A stretch of DNA of 64,000 nucleotides, taken from contig JAJEKV010000027.1 in NCBI GenBank assembly GCA_021234155.1, forward strand, positions 4,958,623-5,022,622, read 5' to 3'. Source of the stretch: Isoetes taiwanensis. Taxonomy: Eukaryota; Streptophyta; Lycopodiopsida; Isoetales; Isoetaceae. The notes below the pieces were generated by a model, which had not been told where the DNA came from, ran no database searches, and worked only from the letters and a program-made list of their open reading frames with translations. The position numbers were made by a program, and so were the translations under genes. Each line of letters begins with the position of its first letter. Position 1 is the stretch's first letter. This document shows positions 1 through 12,107 of the stretch, in pieces.

Positions 1-3000
1 CTTTAATAGAATTATATATTGTACTGTTTTTGCCATTTTTACCTATATACGTTAATGTTAATTACAGACAGACGTTCTTCATCATTTATTATTCATAACC
101 TTGTGATAACATTTTCTAAGCCTCGTTATTCCCTTAGGAGTTTGTGTAAGACATACATAATTATCTCCTTCTATTATAGTTGACTATATGGCTAAATAGC
201 GTTCTCCTTTTGAGTATCTTTAATGTTACCAGACTCACACTCTCGATCCATAGTTTACACTTAGCTATAACTGATAGCCAGACCCTGATATGCGAGGGGT
301 AAAGACCCTTAGAAAATGAGACTACATTATTGATAGAAATGTTGGTTTGATTTCAAATAAAGTTTTAAGGTGCAAGACTCCAATTACGATATTGTTGGCT
401 TTAAATACCTATGGTTAAAAACCGTTGTGGAGCTAAATCTAAAGTCATGGATCTAAGGCTCCATACAATGCTCCAAAATAGAAAGTAATAAATGGTTCTA
501 CAGGTTAATTGACCAAAGGAATGTCGAGGTGAACTATGACTAAAACGAGCTTTACCTCACATGGGCACACCTATTAATTCATTAGTTATATCTATACATT
601 TATTAGAGATACGGAAGCATCAAAAGCATGCCCGGTGCTTCTTGAGGCTAATGAAGGTTAAGCAGATCCTGGGTTCTTGCTTGAAGTAGAAGTGCTAAAC
701 GTTGGGAATAAGGAGTGGTAAGGTATCCTTATTTTGGATGGTTACTCGAGAAATTGGTCTGACGATGTTTGTTATCTGATTGAAACACTGGACCTACTAA
801 TTACGAGGATTGATTTATCATGCACCATAGATCTGATGAAGAAGTGGTTTATGATTATCTACCATAGACCACATTAGAGAGGTAATGTACTAAGGTGGAA
901 ACTGGATTATAAATACCCAGCTTTTGAAAGAGAGATCACTTTAGAAGTGTAGGTTTCGACAATGGTGGTGAAGGTATAGAATGTCGACCCGACATTGTAT
1001 AGCTATTGCTACTTGAAGCAAGGTATGATTCGTGGAACGGTAGAGAATAATGTTGTATGAGGATGTTGATCCATAAAGTATGGATTATAAAATTACACAT
1101 ACATTGTGTTTCGTAAGGAGATTGACGTTTATGAGGCGTGAAATAAAGATGCAAGATTATGGATGACTAAGGAGACCACGTAGCCACGTGAATACGCTTA
1201 ATGACGTTGGCCAAATGCATGAACATTATGCATGGTATAATTTAAGGGAATGGCGACATCTTATGTTGGCTGGGAGCATCGAGATGCCGGATAACAGACT
1301 GGACAATAATGTGGAACGTAGTTTCCACAGAAGGTCAAGAGAAGGCGACAATTGGTAGGAGCAGGCGCAACCATCCAAAAGCTGCAAGGTATGTTAAGTC
1401 ATGTACCCACATGACAAGTGTGAGACAAGAGGAGCTTGAGAGTTGTTGTAAACAACGTTTCAAATATAGAGATAGAGAGTCTAGAAAGTGTGGTGTCAAA
1501 ACCACAACATGTCTATGGTACCAGATAACCGAGTTGAGGAAATACGTTGGCCGCAAGTATGAACATAGCTAGATGGCTATGTCAACGAGTTACATATGAG
1601 TCTAGACTTAGGGTTGGTGCACACATGTTACTATATCATATAATAACAACGTAGCGGTCTTGGATGTAGGAAGGATTTTATAGTAGCAAATACTATAGCG
1701 GTGCGCATATCGAGGATGTCGATTGTGATATTGAGATGTATATCATATTAAAAGATAGTAGAATATTCGTACAAGGCGAGTGAAATATTACTTGACAAGG
1801 TTTAAAGAATGAGCGTAATGATATGCTTATATATGAAGATATTGGGTTAGGTATGCTTTACCAGAGATAAGCATTCCAGTTATCCCAATGGTTGGAGTTG
1901 ACTATCTTAGATACGTCGTAGTAAGGGAGATGAGAAGAGTTTAAATCAGTGAAAATAGCTAGAGTAAGTCTAGCATATACGGTGATGTTACATTCAATTG
2001 GAACGGTGTTGGAATAACCGATAATGAGAGCTTAGCTACTCAAAGGTTCTAGATACTAATGAATTACTTCATTGTTATAAGCTGAGAGCATTTATTTGGT
2101 TTTGGGAATAAAAAGATGTATAAAATATCGCGTCCCCCTGATGGAAGAAAAGAAGGAGTACGATGACTTTGGCGATTATACCTTTAGGGGTAACCGAGAA
2201 GAGGCAATACATAGGAATTCTAAGTCCCGATAAAAAAAAGTCAAGACGAGGTATATTGATCAGAAGGGGTGAGATTATATAGACCAGGAGTCCATATATC
2301 CTAAGAGTTACTCTACTCGCGGGGAACAATTCTAAATGCTGAAGTAGAAGTTGGAGGATCGGTTGCCTTTAGGCATAGACCGCTTAGAGATTATGACTTT
2401 AAGACTAGGTTCGAACATAGGGGTTTCCCTATTATGAGATCGAGATATTTTAATGCCTCCGTCTCATTATGAGGGAGCCAAAGACGACAACATTTGAAGT
2501 GATCAAAAGCTGAAGTTGACATGGTAACTTAAGAAAATAGGTTAGTTATGACAAAGCATGACGAAACACAAAGGATAATTAAGTGAAGGAACCTTTAGAG
2601 AAGGCCTTCGACTGTGGTAGAAACCTTTGGAATTATGGCATAATCCCGTGGAGAAATTAAAGTTTATGTACGGGGTTAAAGTACCATAAGGTACTAAAGG
2701 AATGGTTGAAATAGCTAGAGACCCTATCAACATATAGGCAGCATATAGAAGTCCAACATAGAGTTGGCCCCTGTCCATTTGGGAAGTAGGTGGCGCAGCC
2801 ACATCATAAAGTTACATCGGCAATGGGTTTTGTTTGAAAGAACTACCAAGGTTACACTTTAGCTAAGTTAGAGCAGAGCTCTAGCATTGCGGGATGTAGA
2901 TATATGTTTATTGTGTACATATTATGTACACATACGATAAACATCTTAGAGGTAATCTAAGTGGCGATACAAGGGGAGAAAGACAACTTCAAAGTTACTA

Positions 3001-4860
3001 ATGAATAGTACAATAGTACAATTCCAGGATCAGTAGCGAATAGCAGTTACCTGCTAGAAGTTTGAATGTGTTTTGCATAGACACCCAAGACTAGATTTCC
3101 CACATGGTCTATACCCGCAGGCAGAGGTGAACGCCATGGGTTACATGGAGGTGTAAGTTAGAAGGGGCTTGAACATCGATACAAGCCCAAGTTATCTCAA
3201 ACGTAGGTAATGTAGGAAGGCTCACAAAATGCAAGACAGGCATCCTGATGACTCCAGGTAACTTACGATTCATACAAAGGCTCACTCGCTAAGTTAGGCC
3301 ATGACTATGGCTTAGATGAGGATGCCAAGTCATTTGGAATGCCACAACAGTGGCATAACATGATGACAGAGAAACGTAATGACTAGCATTTCTAGGATGT
3401 AGGACAACGTTGAATCATAATCCCCCAATGATAGGTGGGTTAACAACATAGGGCCATATAGATAGCGGCTTAGAAGCCACAAAACGGTTAATAAAGACGT
3501 AAAGGAGTAAATGGATTGATGATCGTACGGAATAAAGGACCCTTATTAATGATATTTAGCAATCTGGATAAGAAGGTTATTAGCTAACATAAAGGGTTGT
3601 CTTTGCTAACATGCAAAGATAGACTTGCTGCTTGAAAGGCAGCAAGAGCTGAAAGGCTTATTTAAAGATTTGGTGCATGGCTTAGGAAATAAGACGTCGA
3701 TGTCCTAGGACGACATGGTGAATTGAATTCACCAAGAACCTTTTTAATAGACAGATAGATAGATAGTTCTTTTACGTCATGCCGCATTGGCAGCGTCGAT
3801 GAGGACATATGACGGACCCCCAGAGACGTGAACACAAGAGCTCTTCATAGAGGAGGCCTATCTTGAGAGGTATTTGAGTGGTACTGTCCTCTAGGACATT
3901 CCCATAATCCTTTGGACATATAAGTTCACTTGCGGAACTTGACCATATCTAGATACCCTAGAAGGAGGTGACTAGTCAACAATGGTTGGATGCCATTGGA
4001 CCGTTAAGGTGGAAGAACCCCAAAAGAGGGTAGGCCGCTGTCAATTTGACAGGCGTGTGGCACAGATAATTAATCACAGCCATATAGGCGATGAAGTTTG
4101 ACACAAAATAGTACTAATGTTTGTACTCTAGATAATTTAGAGTAAAGTGTGGACATTGTTGTGGGGGTTCTAGCACAAGCACTCATTATGTGTTATAGAG
4201 TATGCAACCTGAGCTGGGGGAAATGGTCCCCTAAAGAAACACTACCATCTAGGAGAAGTAGTGAAGCGTGATATGATTAAAGCTAAAGCCATGGTCTAGA
4301 GGGGTGCTGCATGGCAGTCCCTAGTTGGTTGGGCGAAGAAAGATCCTTTCTCTAGGAAATGAAAGGAGTCAAGGCTTAGACACTAGTGAGAAACAACGTT
4401 AATTGTAATTATGTCGATAAAATATTACTTAACCCTTACTATGTAACGTCGAATAAGGTCTAATATAAAGCATATGATTGTAGTATAGATTGAATCATGG
4501 CAAAGCCCGAAGAAGTATTGTTATCAAGGCATTTACCAAAGGAAAAGAAATATTTAAAGCTATAGGTCGAGGAATGTCGATAACTGGACATTATTATCGT
4601 CGCCTAAAGAATATCCAAGGTGAATAGTGGATTAGAATCCAGCTTGGAAGGTTCTATCTTACTCCGAGGAATTCCCTTCCATCGCTCAACTTGAACGTTC
4701 GTCGATATGGCTGCGGGAGACATTTCGCATTAATGGTAAGAACCCTTAGGGTATTCCTACCCCACCATGGTTGCACAAGTCCGGCGGAATGGTTACCAGC
4801 GCAGCGTTGGTTTAGGGAAGAGTGATGGTGGACAGGAGTCTTTCTAGAGAAACAGAGATA
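1..4860. other. Gene-free AT-rich stretch
   Basis: No coding region is supported here. The open frames are under 90 codons, many overlap on opposite strands, and none shows a family motif. Small structures are visible: a short AGAT run near 3751-3766, a perfect 8-bp stem (3624-3631 with 3639-3646), and a near-perfect palindrome at 3716-3734 (9-bp arms around one base). The stretch lies on the internal side of the LTR at 5677-7227, so it could be heavily decayed retroelement interior, but I found no gag, protease, RT or integrase motif on either strand to support that. Confidence 0.5.
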
Positions 4861-4910
4861 CTATTGGTTAAGTATAACAAGAGACGATTATATTAGCTAA
4901 AAAGAGGCTT

Positions 4911-5120
4911 ACCCTGTTGGTAAAGGGTTTGGCTTTGGTGCAGAAGGTCAGGGGTTCAATCCCTTGATGTAACTTTTGCTCGAAAGAATGTTTAACTAGA
5001 GAAAACAGAATGTTAAATGTGTATAGATAAGAGATGGAACATACATATCTTACATAAAGAGATTTGGCAAAATGGAAAGAGTGTTGGGTTGGAAGTGGGA
5101 GGTCATTGATTCGAAATGAG
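4911..5120 (+). repeat. SINE-like sequence with tRNA A/B-box motifs
   Basis: Two blocks resemble the internal RNA polymerase III promoter of tRNAs. The first has an A-box-like TTGGTAAAGG at 4917-4926 and a B-box-like GGTTCAATCC at 4953-4962, 36 bp apart as in tRNA genes. The second has TTTGGCAAAATGG near 5061-5073 and TGATTCGAAA near 5107-5116. Neither block folds into an obvious full cloverleaf by eye, so a tRNA-derived SINE remnant is more likely than a tRNA gene. Only box matches and spacing support this. Confidence 0.35.
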
Positions 5121-5160
5121 GGAGGGAAGAAAAAAAAAACTTTTCCTTTTCTTTTTCCTA

Positions 5161-5358
5161 GGTCTGCGGGCACCGCCTAACCCTAATTTCTGCGCCCGAT
5201 AGGAGACGCGGGGTACCCCCTGCCCGCCAATTAGGGTTTCACCATTTTTTTTTTATTTTTTTTTTATTTTTTTTAAGGTCTGCGGGCAGCTATTACCCGG
5301 ACCTCGCTACCCGCGCTAGGGAACCCCAGGTACCCCCTGCCTGCCGATTAGGGTTTCA
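5161..5358. repeat. Two-unit GC-rich repeat carrying TTAGGG
   Basis: Unit 1 begins at 5161 and unit 2 at 5277; both start GGTCTGCGGGCA and end ATTAGGGTTTCA (near 5241 and 5348-5358). A T-rich run separates them. Both contain the plant telomere-like TTAGGGTTT word once, not as an array, so this is not a telomere. It is strikingly GC-rich against its AT-rich surroundings and lies next to the internal side of the LTR, so it may be retroelement leader sequence. Confidence 0.55.
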
Positions 5359-5663
5359 GCCGATTTCGTGGGGTCCACACTCGCTCGACTGCCGTCCCAG
5401 ATCGCCCATAGGTCAATTCCTGGGTCCTGGGTTCGATGGCGCCGCCTATTTGCGCATCTGAATAATCCTTTGCGAGATATGGTCGGCCCACATCCGCTCT
5501 TACAAAGAGAACTAAAAGTTTACACACCAACAAACTACTTAATAGCAAACCCATCAACCACAGTACCAAAGAGGTCTAAGGCTACTCTAAAGCTATCCTC
5601 TCTACTTAACGGTCTAACGCGTTAGTACATGGCCAGTGCAATGGCTCGGTCTACCAAGAACAT
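5359..5663 (-). mobile_element. Leader remnant of an LTR retrotransposon
   Basis: On the minus strand this follows the primer-binding site and would be the 5' untranslated leader of the element whose LTR is at 5677-7227. No gag or pol domain follows on the minus strand, so the element appears to be reduced to one LTR plus a few hundred bases of leader. Short open frames here overlap on both strands and are not supported as genes. Confidence 0.4.
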
Positions 5664-5675
5664 GCTCTGATACCA
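5664..5675 (-). promoter_or_regulatory. Primer-binding site for initiator-Met tRNA
   Basis: On the minus strand this reads TGGTATCAGAGC, the classic plant LTR-retrotransposon primer-binding site complementary to the 3' end of initiator methionine tRNA. It sits one base inside the LTR end at 5677, as expected for first-strand priming. It fixes the element's orientation as minus. Confidence 0.85.
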
Positions 5676-5676
5676 C

Positions 5677-7227
5677 TGTGACGCTCCCTGAATATATACG
5701 GCGCTCCGGACGTATACATACAGGGACTCCCCCCTCCCATGGCAATCAGCTCACCATGAGCAGGGCCCTCCATCTAACTCGGACTATCCATAGAAAGATG
5801 CCCGGGTGAAGGACACGGAGGTGTCATTTGGCCCACGCCTTCAATGGGACTCCTAAGTTGCGGAAGCGTGAATACATGTTAGCATACAGCATAAATCATA
5901 CATAAATAACCACCACGAAGGGTGGCACATCCATCCAAGTACTAACGGCAAAGAAGATGCATCTAATCCTAAGGAAAACGCCCCAAACCCCGTGTTCTAC
6001 CCCTCGGACTCTGTGAGGATGGATGGACCCGACTTCTCGGTCTCAAGAGAGATCGCCAGACGAGGTATAACCCGCGTTAGGGCATATAAAACGATGGCTA
6101 GGGTAGTCCGCTCCATCCTCCCCTCCTGTGCACACTTTGCAGATGAGCTGAACCAAGCTATGGCGCCATTGTAGCCTTTCGGAGACGCAATCCCAAGGAA
6201 TCACCCTTCGGGACTACTCCAGGTTACATCTCCCCGGTCCGATGAGGCAGGTCAGAGAGGCGTCTCCTCCCGTGTCATGCATGAATCCATGGGTGAGCTA
6301 GAGGACACGTCTTGCATCAGCGACCCCCGCATCCCGTGCAGACCTACTCCCCTAACTTTATCTTCAAAGTACAGGATGATCACACCACTGTACCCAGGGA
6401 GTGTTAGACCCATACCCTGCCCTCTACATGACCGACTATTAGGCCTAGCTCACTGAAGGAGTCCCCGTAGCCTTTTATGCTCAGGCGAGACCCCACCCCA
6501 CACTTCATCACTACGGCCCCTTATCTGGTGCTTCAATAATGCCATAGATTCCACGGCTCGGTGGGATCTTGTGCACTGAGCCACATCTAATGGGAATAAT
6601 CTGACAGGGCTCTATCTAGGAGCATACTACAATACATGGGCTCGAGGGTCTCTACCCCGTAATCCCCCATCTTGGTGCTAACTAAGCAAAGAACTACTAA
6701 TCCATCCACCAAAGCACATACATAGAGACTAGAGATGAGAATACTCACCATATCAATCAAGGGTTAGCCTAACATGTAAACCCACGAGAGAAAAAGAGAG
6801 AGAACACACCACAGAGAGGCGCTATGCTATAGATCAACAAAGTAACCTACTGACTAACCGTCAAATCGGTCTTGGGCTGCTCCATCTTGACTAGCTAAAG
6901 GGTGCCTGGCTGCTGCTTCTCCTCCTCCATCTCCAACTGCCCCTAATTCGAATTGGGCCCCAAAAGCCCTAATTTGGGTGTCCCAATTGGAAACCCTGCC
7001 TTGCCCAATCGATTTGGGCCAGGTGGCATGTCATTAATTAACTAATTAAACTAATTAGGTTAATTAAGACAAAAATACCCTTAATTAGGTTTTATTAATT
7101 TAGCATAGCTAAATTAATCCCTTTTAGGTCAACCCCCTAGGTTAACATACCCCATGGTGGCGTATGCCTACTACGTGACATGTCAGTATATTTATACGTA
7201 TACCGTATAAATACGTGGAACGTCACA
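5677..7227 (-). repeat. 1.55 kb LTR (5' LTR, minus orientation)
   Basis: Bounded by TGTGACG at 5677-5683 and CGTCACA at 7221-7227, giving the usual TG...CA ends and a short terminal inversion. It abuts the tRNA-Met primer-binding site on its left, so it is a 5' LTR in minus orientation. AT-rich palindromic TATA-like sequence around 7185-7215 would lie near its U3 start. It interrupts an L1 fragment on its right. No second LTR is visible in the window, so a target duplication cannot be checked. Superfamily is unresolved because no pol is present. Confidence 0.75.
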
Positions 7228-7860
7228 CCTTCACCCTCCATCCCTTGTCAATGTTGATTTCCTCTTTCCAATCTGAATGTTGATGCTATCCTGTTGATCA
7301 GTAGGAGCATTGCTTAGTCTCTTTCTTAGTTGTAACAAATGGGCCTGATTCTGATGGTGGATGCTTCTTCCCCATTCTTTGAGCCAGTTCTTAATATGCT
7401 TTGCTAGATTAATCCACCACCACATCCAGCCTAAATCACCAACAAGCATAGGATGACAATTAATTATGTCATGTAGCTTGATTAAGAAGTCTTCCTGATC
7501 CAAGAGGCTGACATTCATCTTGAAGTAGGATTTCTTTCTTTTCTGGTTATCTTTTCCTGTCACTGTGATCAACTGAGGGTAATGATCTGACAAAGTATAG
7601 CCTGTCAAATTCTCAACTCTGCTACAATTGGTCCAAAGATTCTCGCTTAAGTAGAACCTGTCGTGAAGGCAGCAAATAGGATCAGCCCTGTGATCTGACC
7701 AGCTGAAAGCATTGGGCTTAGTCCTGGCCAAATTGAGGTTATGGGCAGTAAGAAGGTTTGACCAAGCACGGCTCTCCTAAGGCAGAAGGATTTTGAAGTT
7801 TCTGTTCTTCATAAAGCTTTCAGTAACCATATTGAAGTCACCACTATATATGAAAGAAAA
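7228..7860 (-). pseudogene. L1 LINE ORF2 fragment (endonuclease to RT linker)
   Basis: The minus strand encodes an APE-type endonuclease tail: GDFNMV near 7780-7840, then FSWS, CCLHDRFYLS and GYTLSDHYP motifs, then the L1 linker with WWINLAKHIKNW and a charged helix, stopping at the LTR junction. A stop near 7777 interrupts the frame after KILLP. The endonuclease 5' half and the whole RT are missing. It is the same kind of plant L1 as at 36296-39426. The LTR probably inserted into it and the remainder was lost. Non-functional fragment. Confidence 0.7.
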
Positions 7861-8430
7861 ACGGCCAGTAGAAAGTCGTCGGAAAGTGACGCAGTCTAAC
7901 GCGCCAACGTATAATTCGTGGCGTCCGCATTTTCTGCTTTTGCAGATGCGTGGTCTGAAATGTTTGTGGTCGCATTTTGCTAGTTTGTGGACATCTTGTG
8001 AATCTTGCGTCTGCCAAAACCACATTTGCATCCCAAACATTGCAGCTGCATGTTGCAGGTTGCACAGATTGCTCGAAAAGGCAGTGGTCGTGAAATGCCT
8101 GCTCGCGGCCACAAAGAAAATGTACGACCACGTTTTGCGACTAATACAAACACTGCAAAAACGCGGCCACAAGGATGCGATTTTTTTTATATGGGTGGTG
8201 AACAACGGAATTTTTTGACGAACGTGAAGAAACTACTACAAAATGGCATTTTGGTTGATCCAGTAATCGATTGAGTATTTGGGCTGCTGTCTAGATTGAT
8301 TGATCAACCATTTGAAAGGCACTTGAAACAAGATCGGCAATTTTCTTGCTAGATCCTTCCCAGCCTACCGACAACTCCTTGCACGAATCCCTACTAGCCT
8401 ACTAGGTACATACTTCACTTCTGAATGTAT
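7861..8430. other. Unassigned sequence with GGCCAC/GTGGTCG words
   Basis: Overlapping open frames of 89-142 codons occur on both strands and none has a recognisable domain, so none is called as a gene. Repeated words of the type GTGGTCGCATTTTGC and its relatives occur in both orientations between about 7960 and 8170. That pattern is what a short imperfect inverted-repeat element (MITE-like) would give. Boundaries could not be set. Confidence 0.3.
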
Positions 8431-8435
8431 ACATT

Positions 8436-8460
8436 TGACCTCTTATATCAGAAGAGGTCA
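8436..8460. repeat. Perfect 9-bp stem hairpin
   Basis: TGACCTCTT at 8436-8444 pairs with AAGAGGTCA at 8452-8460 across a 7-base loop. The left arm is repeated again as a direct copy near 8480-8489. It lies 48 bases upstream of the small ORF at 8508 and could be a regulatory dyad or a short remnant repeat. Confidence 0.6.
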
Positions 8461-8507
8461 GATACATTTGATCCATCGTTGACCTCTTATTCAAACACAA
8501 ATCGTTC

Positions 8508-8882
8508 ATGGAGAGTTTGCCGATCACGAAGCAGGAGTTTGCTCAAGTGATTGAGGTTGAGTAGATTGCAGTCTCACCTAAATCCTTGCAATATGGGGCT
8601 GAAGGATTGCTCACATCAAGTGAGGTCTTCTATAATCTCGACACTTATGTCATCGAGAGGAGGTTCTGTCATGGCCTACTCGAGGATGAGATGATGGCTC
8701 TTGTAATGGAGATAATGAAGATGCTTGTTCATGAGCAGTCTGCAAATACAATAATCCAAAAGTATGGCAAGCAACTCACAGATGTACATAGAGATAAGCT
8801 TCGGTACGCTACAGTTGATGCTCGTAAAGGAGCAAATAAAATGGCAATGCGCATCCTGAGTGAGTCACCTCATGACATATAA
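8508..8882 (+). pseudogene. Hypothetical protein of about 124 codons with one in-frame TAG
   Basis: An ATG at 8508 opens a frame to a stop at 8880-8882, broken only by a TAG at 8562-8564 (codon 19). After the TAG the frame is compositionally protein-like: charged, with a helical segment around RRFCHGLLEDEMMALVMEIM and a basic part KYGKQLTDVHRDKLRY. I do not recognise the family. A single C-to-T change from CAG would explain the TAG. It is followed within 20 bp by a LINE endonuclease fragment on the opposite strand, so it may be part of a larger repeat. A downstream exon is also possible. Confidence 0.4.
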
Positions 8883-8889
8883 CGATTGT

Positions 8890-9570
8890 TCGATAATAGC
8901 AGGCGATACCCCGATACCCCCACTTTCCTCTGCACTCATTGAACATTGATTAATGCTGATAGCTTGAAAAATTCGTTAGTTTGTGTCCTACATGTTCCCA
9001 TGTCTCCATAAGGAAGATGAAATCCATATCTATAGCAATAGAGTTGAGAGTATCTCCTTTCTACCAGGGGAAGCCCCGACAATTCCAGGAGATGATACGC
9101 AAACACAATTCTTAATAGTGAGTGGCGAATGTAGATACAGATGCACCTGGTATTGTAGTGGTAGCAGGGGGGGGAGAGGGGATATGTGGTGCGTGAATTA
9201 AAGCTGGTGAAGCAGCAGGAACAGAGGGGGCAGCAGGAGCTGGCTGAGAAGCTGGAGCAGCAACAGCATCAACGTTTGTAGCATTCGTAGCAGCGTCGGC
9301 AGTACGACCTAAGGGGTTGCAGCAGCGTGATGTAGTACATTTATGACCTCAGCGTTCGCCGATCGAAAGACCCGCATCTTGCTCCGTATTAATGTTGCCG
9401 CCTCCCCTTGGTGGCAAATGGAGGCTTTGATGGGCATCACCATCAAGATGTACATCCTGGGACTTGGGGAGGGGGCTACTAGAGTTGCCGAGACTATATG
9501 CGGGGTCTACGAGCAGAGGGGGAATGAAAAATGGGGGCTAGAAGGATGCAAAGGGGGAAAGGGTTAATGT
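8890..9570 (-). pseudogene. LINE 5' fragment with endonuclease N-terminus
   Basis: The minus strand between about 9090 and 8900 resembles the start of an APE endonuclease: a FLMETW segment, then sequence aligning by eye with 29900-30020, where the related LINE reads into GGVACCYRA. Stops and frameshifts break it. The GCA-rich part at 9200-9340 and the rest up to 9570 would then be 5' region or ORF1 of the same LINE type, though no ORF1 motif is clear. Only the first part of the endonuclease is present, so this is a truncated relic. Confidence 0.5.
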
Positions 9571-9866
9571 CGTGAAGCCTCTAACAAGTAAAAGGCATGG
9601 AGAAAAGCATAAACAATGCTTGTCTTCAGTGGTTGGCATTGGAAAGTTTGGAGGTTCAACCTCGTAGATGGAAGGTTCAGTTCTCGCAGCTGTGTGGTTG
9701 AAAAAGAGAGCAACGATGCAAAATTTGGCTAAGCAAAATTTGGCTAAGCTTTGGAGTTCTGGACTCTAAATTGGATTCCTACTCAATTTAGATGGCAAAG
9801 GACAAGCTCTACAAGAGACTTTTTTTGAGCATCGAAGCTGAAGCCGCAAGTTAATGGCTGGAAACT
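9571..9866. other. Intergenic, nothing recognised
   Basis: AT-rich spacer with a short local duplication of GCAAAATTTGGCTAA near 9718-9748. No gene or motif is supported. Confidence 0.5.
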
Positions 9867-10126
9867 CAAGTCGACAGTTGTAGTCAAAGTCAATGGCAGT
9901 CAATTGTGGGAAAAAAAAAAGAGAAAATTGAAACACGGAAGGATGTTCCCATGTTAATATTAGACATATTTGCATATTATCACTTTTGATATTTGACAAG
10001 TCGACAGTTGTAGTCAAAGTCAATGGCAGTCAATTGTGGGAAAAAAAAAAGAGAAAATTGAAACACGGAAGGATGTTCCCATGTTAATATTAGACATATT
10101 TGCATATTATCACTTTTGATATTATC
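9867..10126. repeat. Perfect 130-bp tandem duplication
   Basis: Positions 9867-9996 and 9997-10126 appear base-for-base identical apart from the closing bases, beginning CAAGTCGACAGTTG and including an A10 run in each. Identity of a non-selected repeat implies a very recent duplication, or an assembly artefact. Confidence 0.9.
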
Positions 10127-10439
10127 CTTGGTCTTCAAAACTATGTATTACTTATGGCCTTCTGGTTTACGTCTACTTATATTGAAGACTGGTTATATTT
10201 CCCATTTTCAATTCTTGGGAATCTGCCTGCCTTTCAAAAATGCATATACAAAGGTTTTTTATTTTTTTCTTTTCTGCTACTCTTTGAATGCAAATGTTAT
10301 ACCCCTTTACGTGCATCCCGAGGGGTTTCAATGGTAAAATATTTTTACAAAATATTCTCATGTAGATTTGGTTAGATAAACTCTTTACCTTTACATTTGT
10401 CTACTTACTTTTATGTGTTTATAATTCTCAAATTTTAGA

Positions 10440-11905
10440 ACTATAGTTGAAAATAAATCAAGCTCTAGAAGCTCATCTTTTTTTGTTCCAAAAGCTGAGG
10501 GAATCTTCAAATGGGACCACTGAAACAATCCCATTTAGTTTTCAACTTTTTTCCAACCGAATCAATGGCAAGGCTTTTTGTCCAGGCAAGGTCATTTAAC
10601 AATTTCTTTAAACATTTATAATCAAAACTTCCATATCTCTAAAATTGTCAACATTCTGGTACTAATCAAATGTTATTTCTTCCACTATGCAGTCCATTAG
10701 GAGGGTGACATGTACCTGCTATCATACACTGACATTGTCAGATCTCGCTCCTCCATATATCCAATCACCCTTTTGCTCCCTTTCTGTTAACATTGGTCTT
10801 AGGATTTCTTTTCTTTTTATTGGTATATATTATAGGTTTTAAAGAAAAGTACAAAAAGTGGCAATTAAAAGGGGAGTCCCACCCAATTGAGCTTTAAGAA
10901 TTAAGCAAAATTTAGCCTTAAAAGAAATTCTTATAAAAAGACTCTCCTTTATATAGGAAAAAAAAAATCTAATAAAGTTTTCTGGAAGTAACAAACTATC
11001 ACTATTAAATGACGCAGGCTAGTGTTTTATAACTTGTAGCTAAATAATGCATCTTAACTCTTTGCCCTGAAGGAAGCTGGATACATATGCCAAAATAACC
11101 TATAAGTTAACCTTAGAAACCTATTTACCCTTCTCAAATTATAAAATCATAGCTTTTTTAAATACTACCTATTTTGGAATTAAATTAAAAGTAAATCAAG
11201 CTCTAGAATTTTTTGACTTCAAAAATTGAGGAACTCTTCGAACAGGGCCGCTGCAATGGTCCCATTTGGTTTTCAACTCCTTTCCAATCAAATCAATGGC
11301 AAGGCTTTCCTTTTATACAAGGTTATAAAAAAATTTATTCAAGCATTTATAATCAAGACATCTATATCAAAGTTTCCATCGTCTACAGTTGTCAACATTC
11401 TAGTACCAATCAAACATTATGTTAACTGATCGCTTCCACTATGCAGCCATTAGGCTGCTGGCAAGTGCCTGCTATCATACACTGACATCATATCTCGCTC
11501 TTCCGCCTTGATAAAATTGAGTAGTTTTTATATTCTACCACCCTTTTGCGCCCTTTTGTTAACATTGGTCTTTGAACCCCCTCCCCCCTCCTTTTTTTAT
11601 TGGTATACAAAGTACAAAAAGTAGCTACTTAAAGGGAAATCCCACCCAATTGAGCTTTAAGAACTAAAAAAACTTTGGCTCTAAAGGAAAATCTTATAAA
11701 ATGAGTCTCCTGTATATAGAAAAATAACATAATAAAGTTTTTGAGAATAACGACCATCATTATTAAGTGACACAGGCTTATAGAGAAAGCGTATTTGCTA
11801 TATATAGCTGAATAATACATCTTAACTCTTTACCATGACGGGAGTTAGATACATATATCAAAATAACCCACGTATCCACCTTCAAAATCTATTTATCCTT
11901 TTAGT
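10440..11905. repeat. Diverged tandem duplication, period about 740 bp
   Basis: Copy 1 (about 10440-11180) and copy 2 (about 11181-11905) share the same order of words: AATCAAGCTCTAGAA, CCCATTTRGTTTTCAACT, AATCAATGGCAAGGCTTT, a TTGTCAACATTCTRGTACCA block, a TTGTTAACATTGGTCTT block and a CCCACCCAATTGAGCTTTAA block. They differ by many substitutions and indels, so the duplication is old. Short open frames inside are not conserved between copies, so no gene is called. Confidence 0.75.
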
Positions 11906-12107
11906 TTCTAAATGGGGCAACATTGCATGCGTGCCGAAATTCAATGTTCTAAATGCGGGCAGGTCATGCAATTTTTACAATGAATCTTGAGCAATGCTCA
12001 CGATAGAAATTTGTGGGAGGAAGTAGCACCATCCCTTCAAAGCTATGCCTGGTAGTTTGCCTGATATTTATTAGCATGTCTGTACAATAACAAATTGTCA
12101 AGTATTT

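Noticed and set aside
4953-4962. tRNA gene
   Set aside because: A and B boxes are present but no full cloverleaf is evident, so I kept only a SINE-like call.
5241-5358. Interstitial telomere
   Set aside because: Only single TTAGGGTTT words, no tandem array.
7777-8274. Overlapping 89-142 codon frames on both strands
   Set aside because: Mutually overlapping, no domain, and located in an inverted-repeat-like segment.
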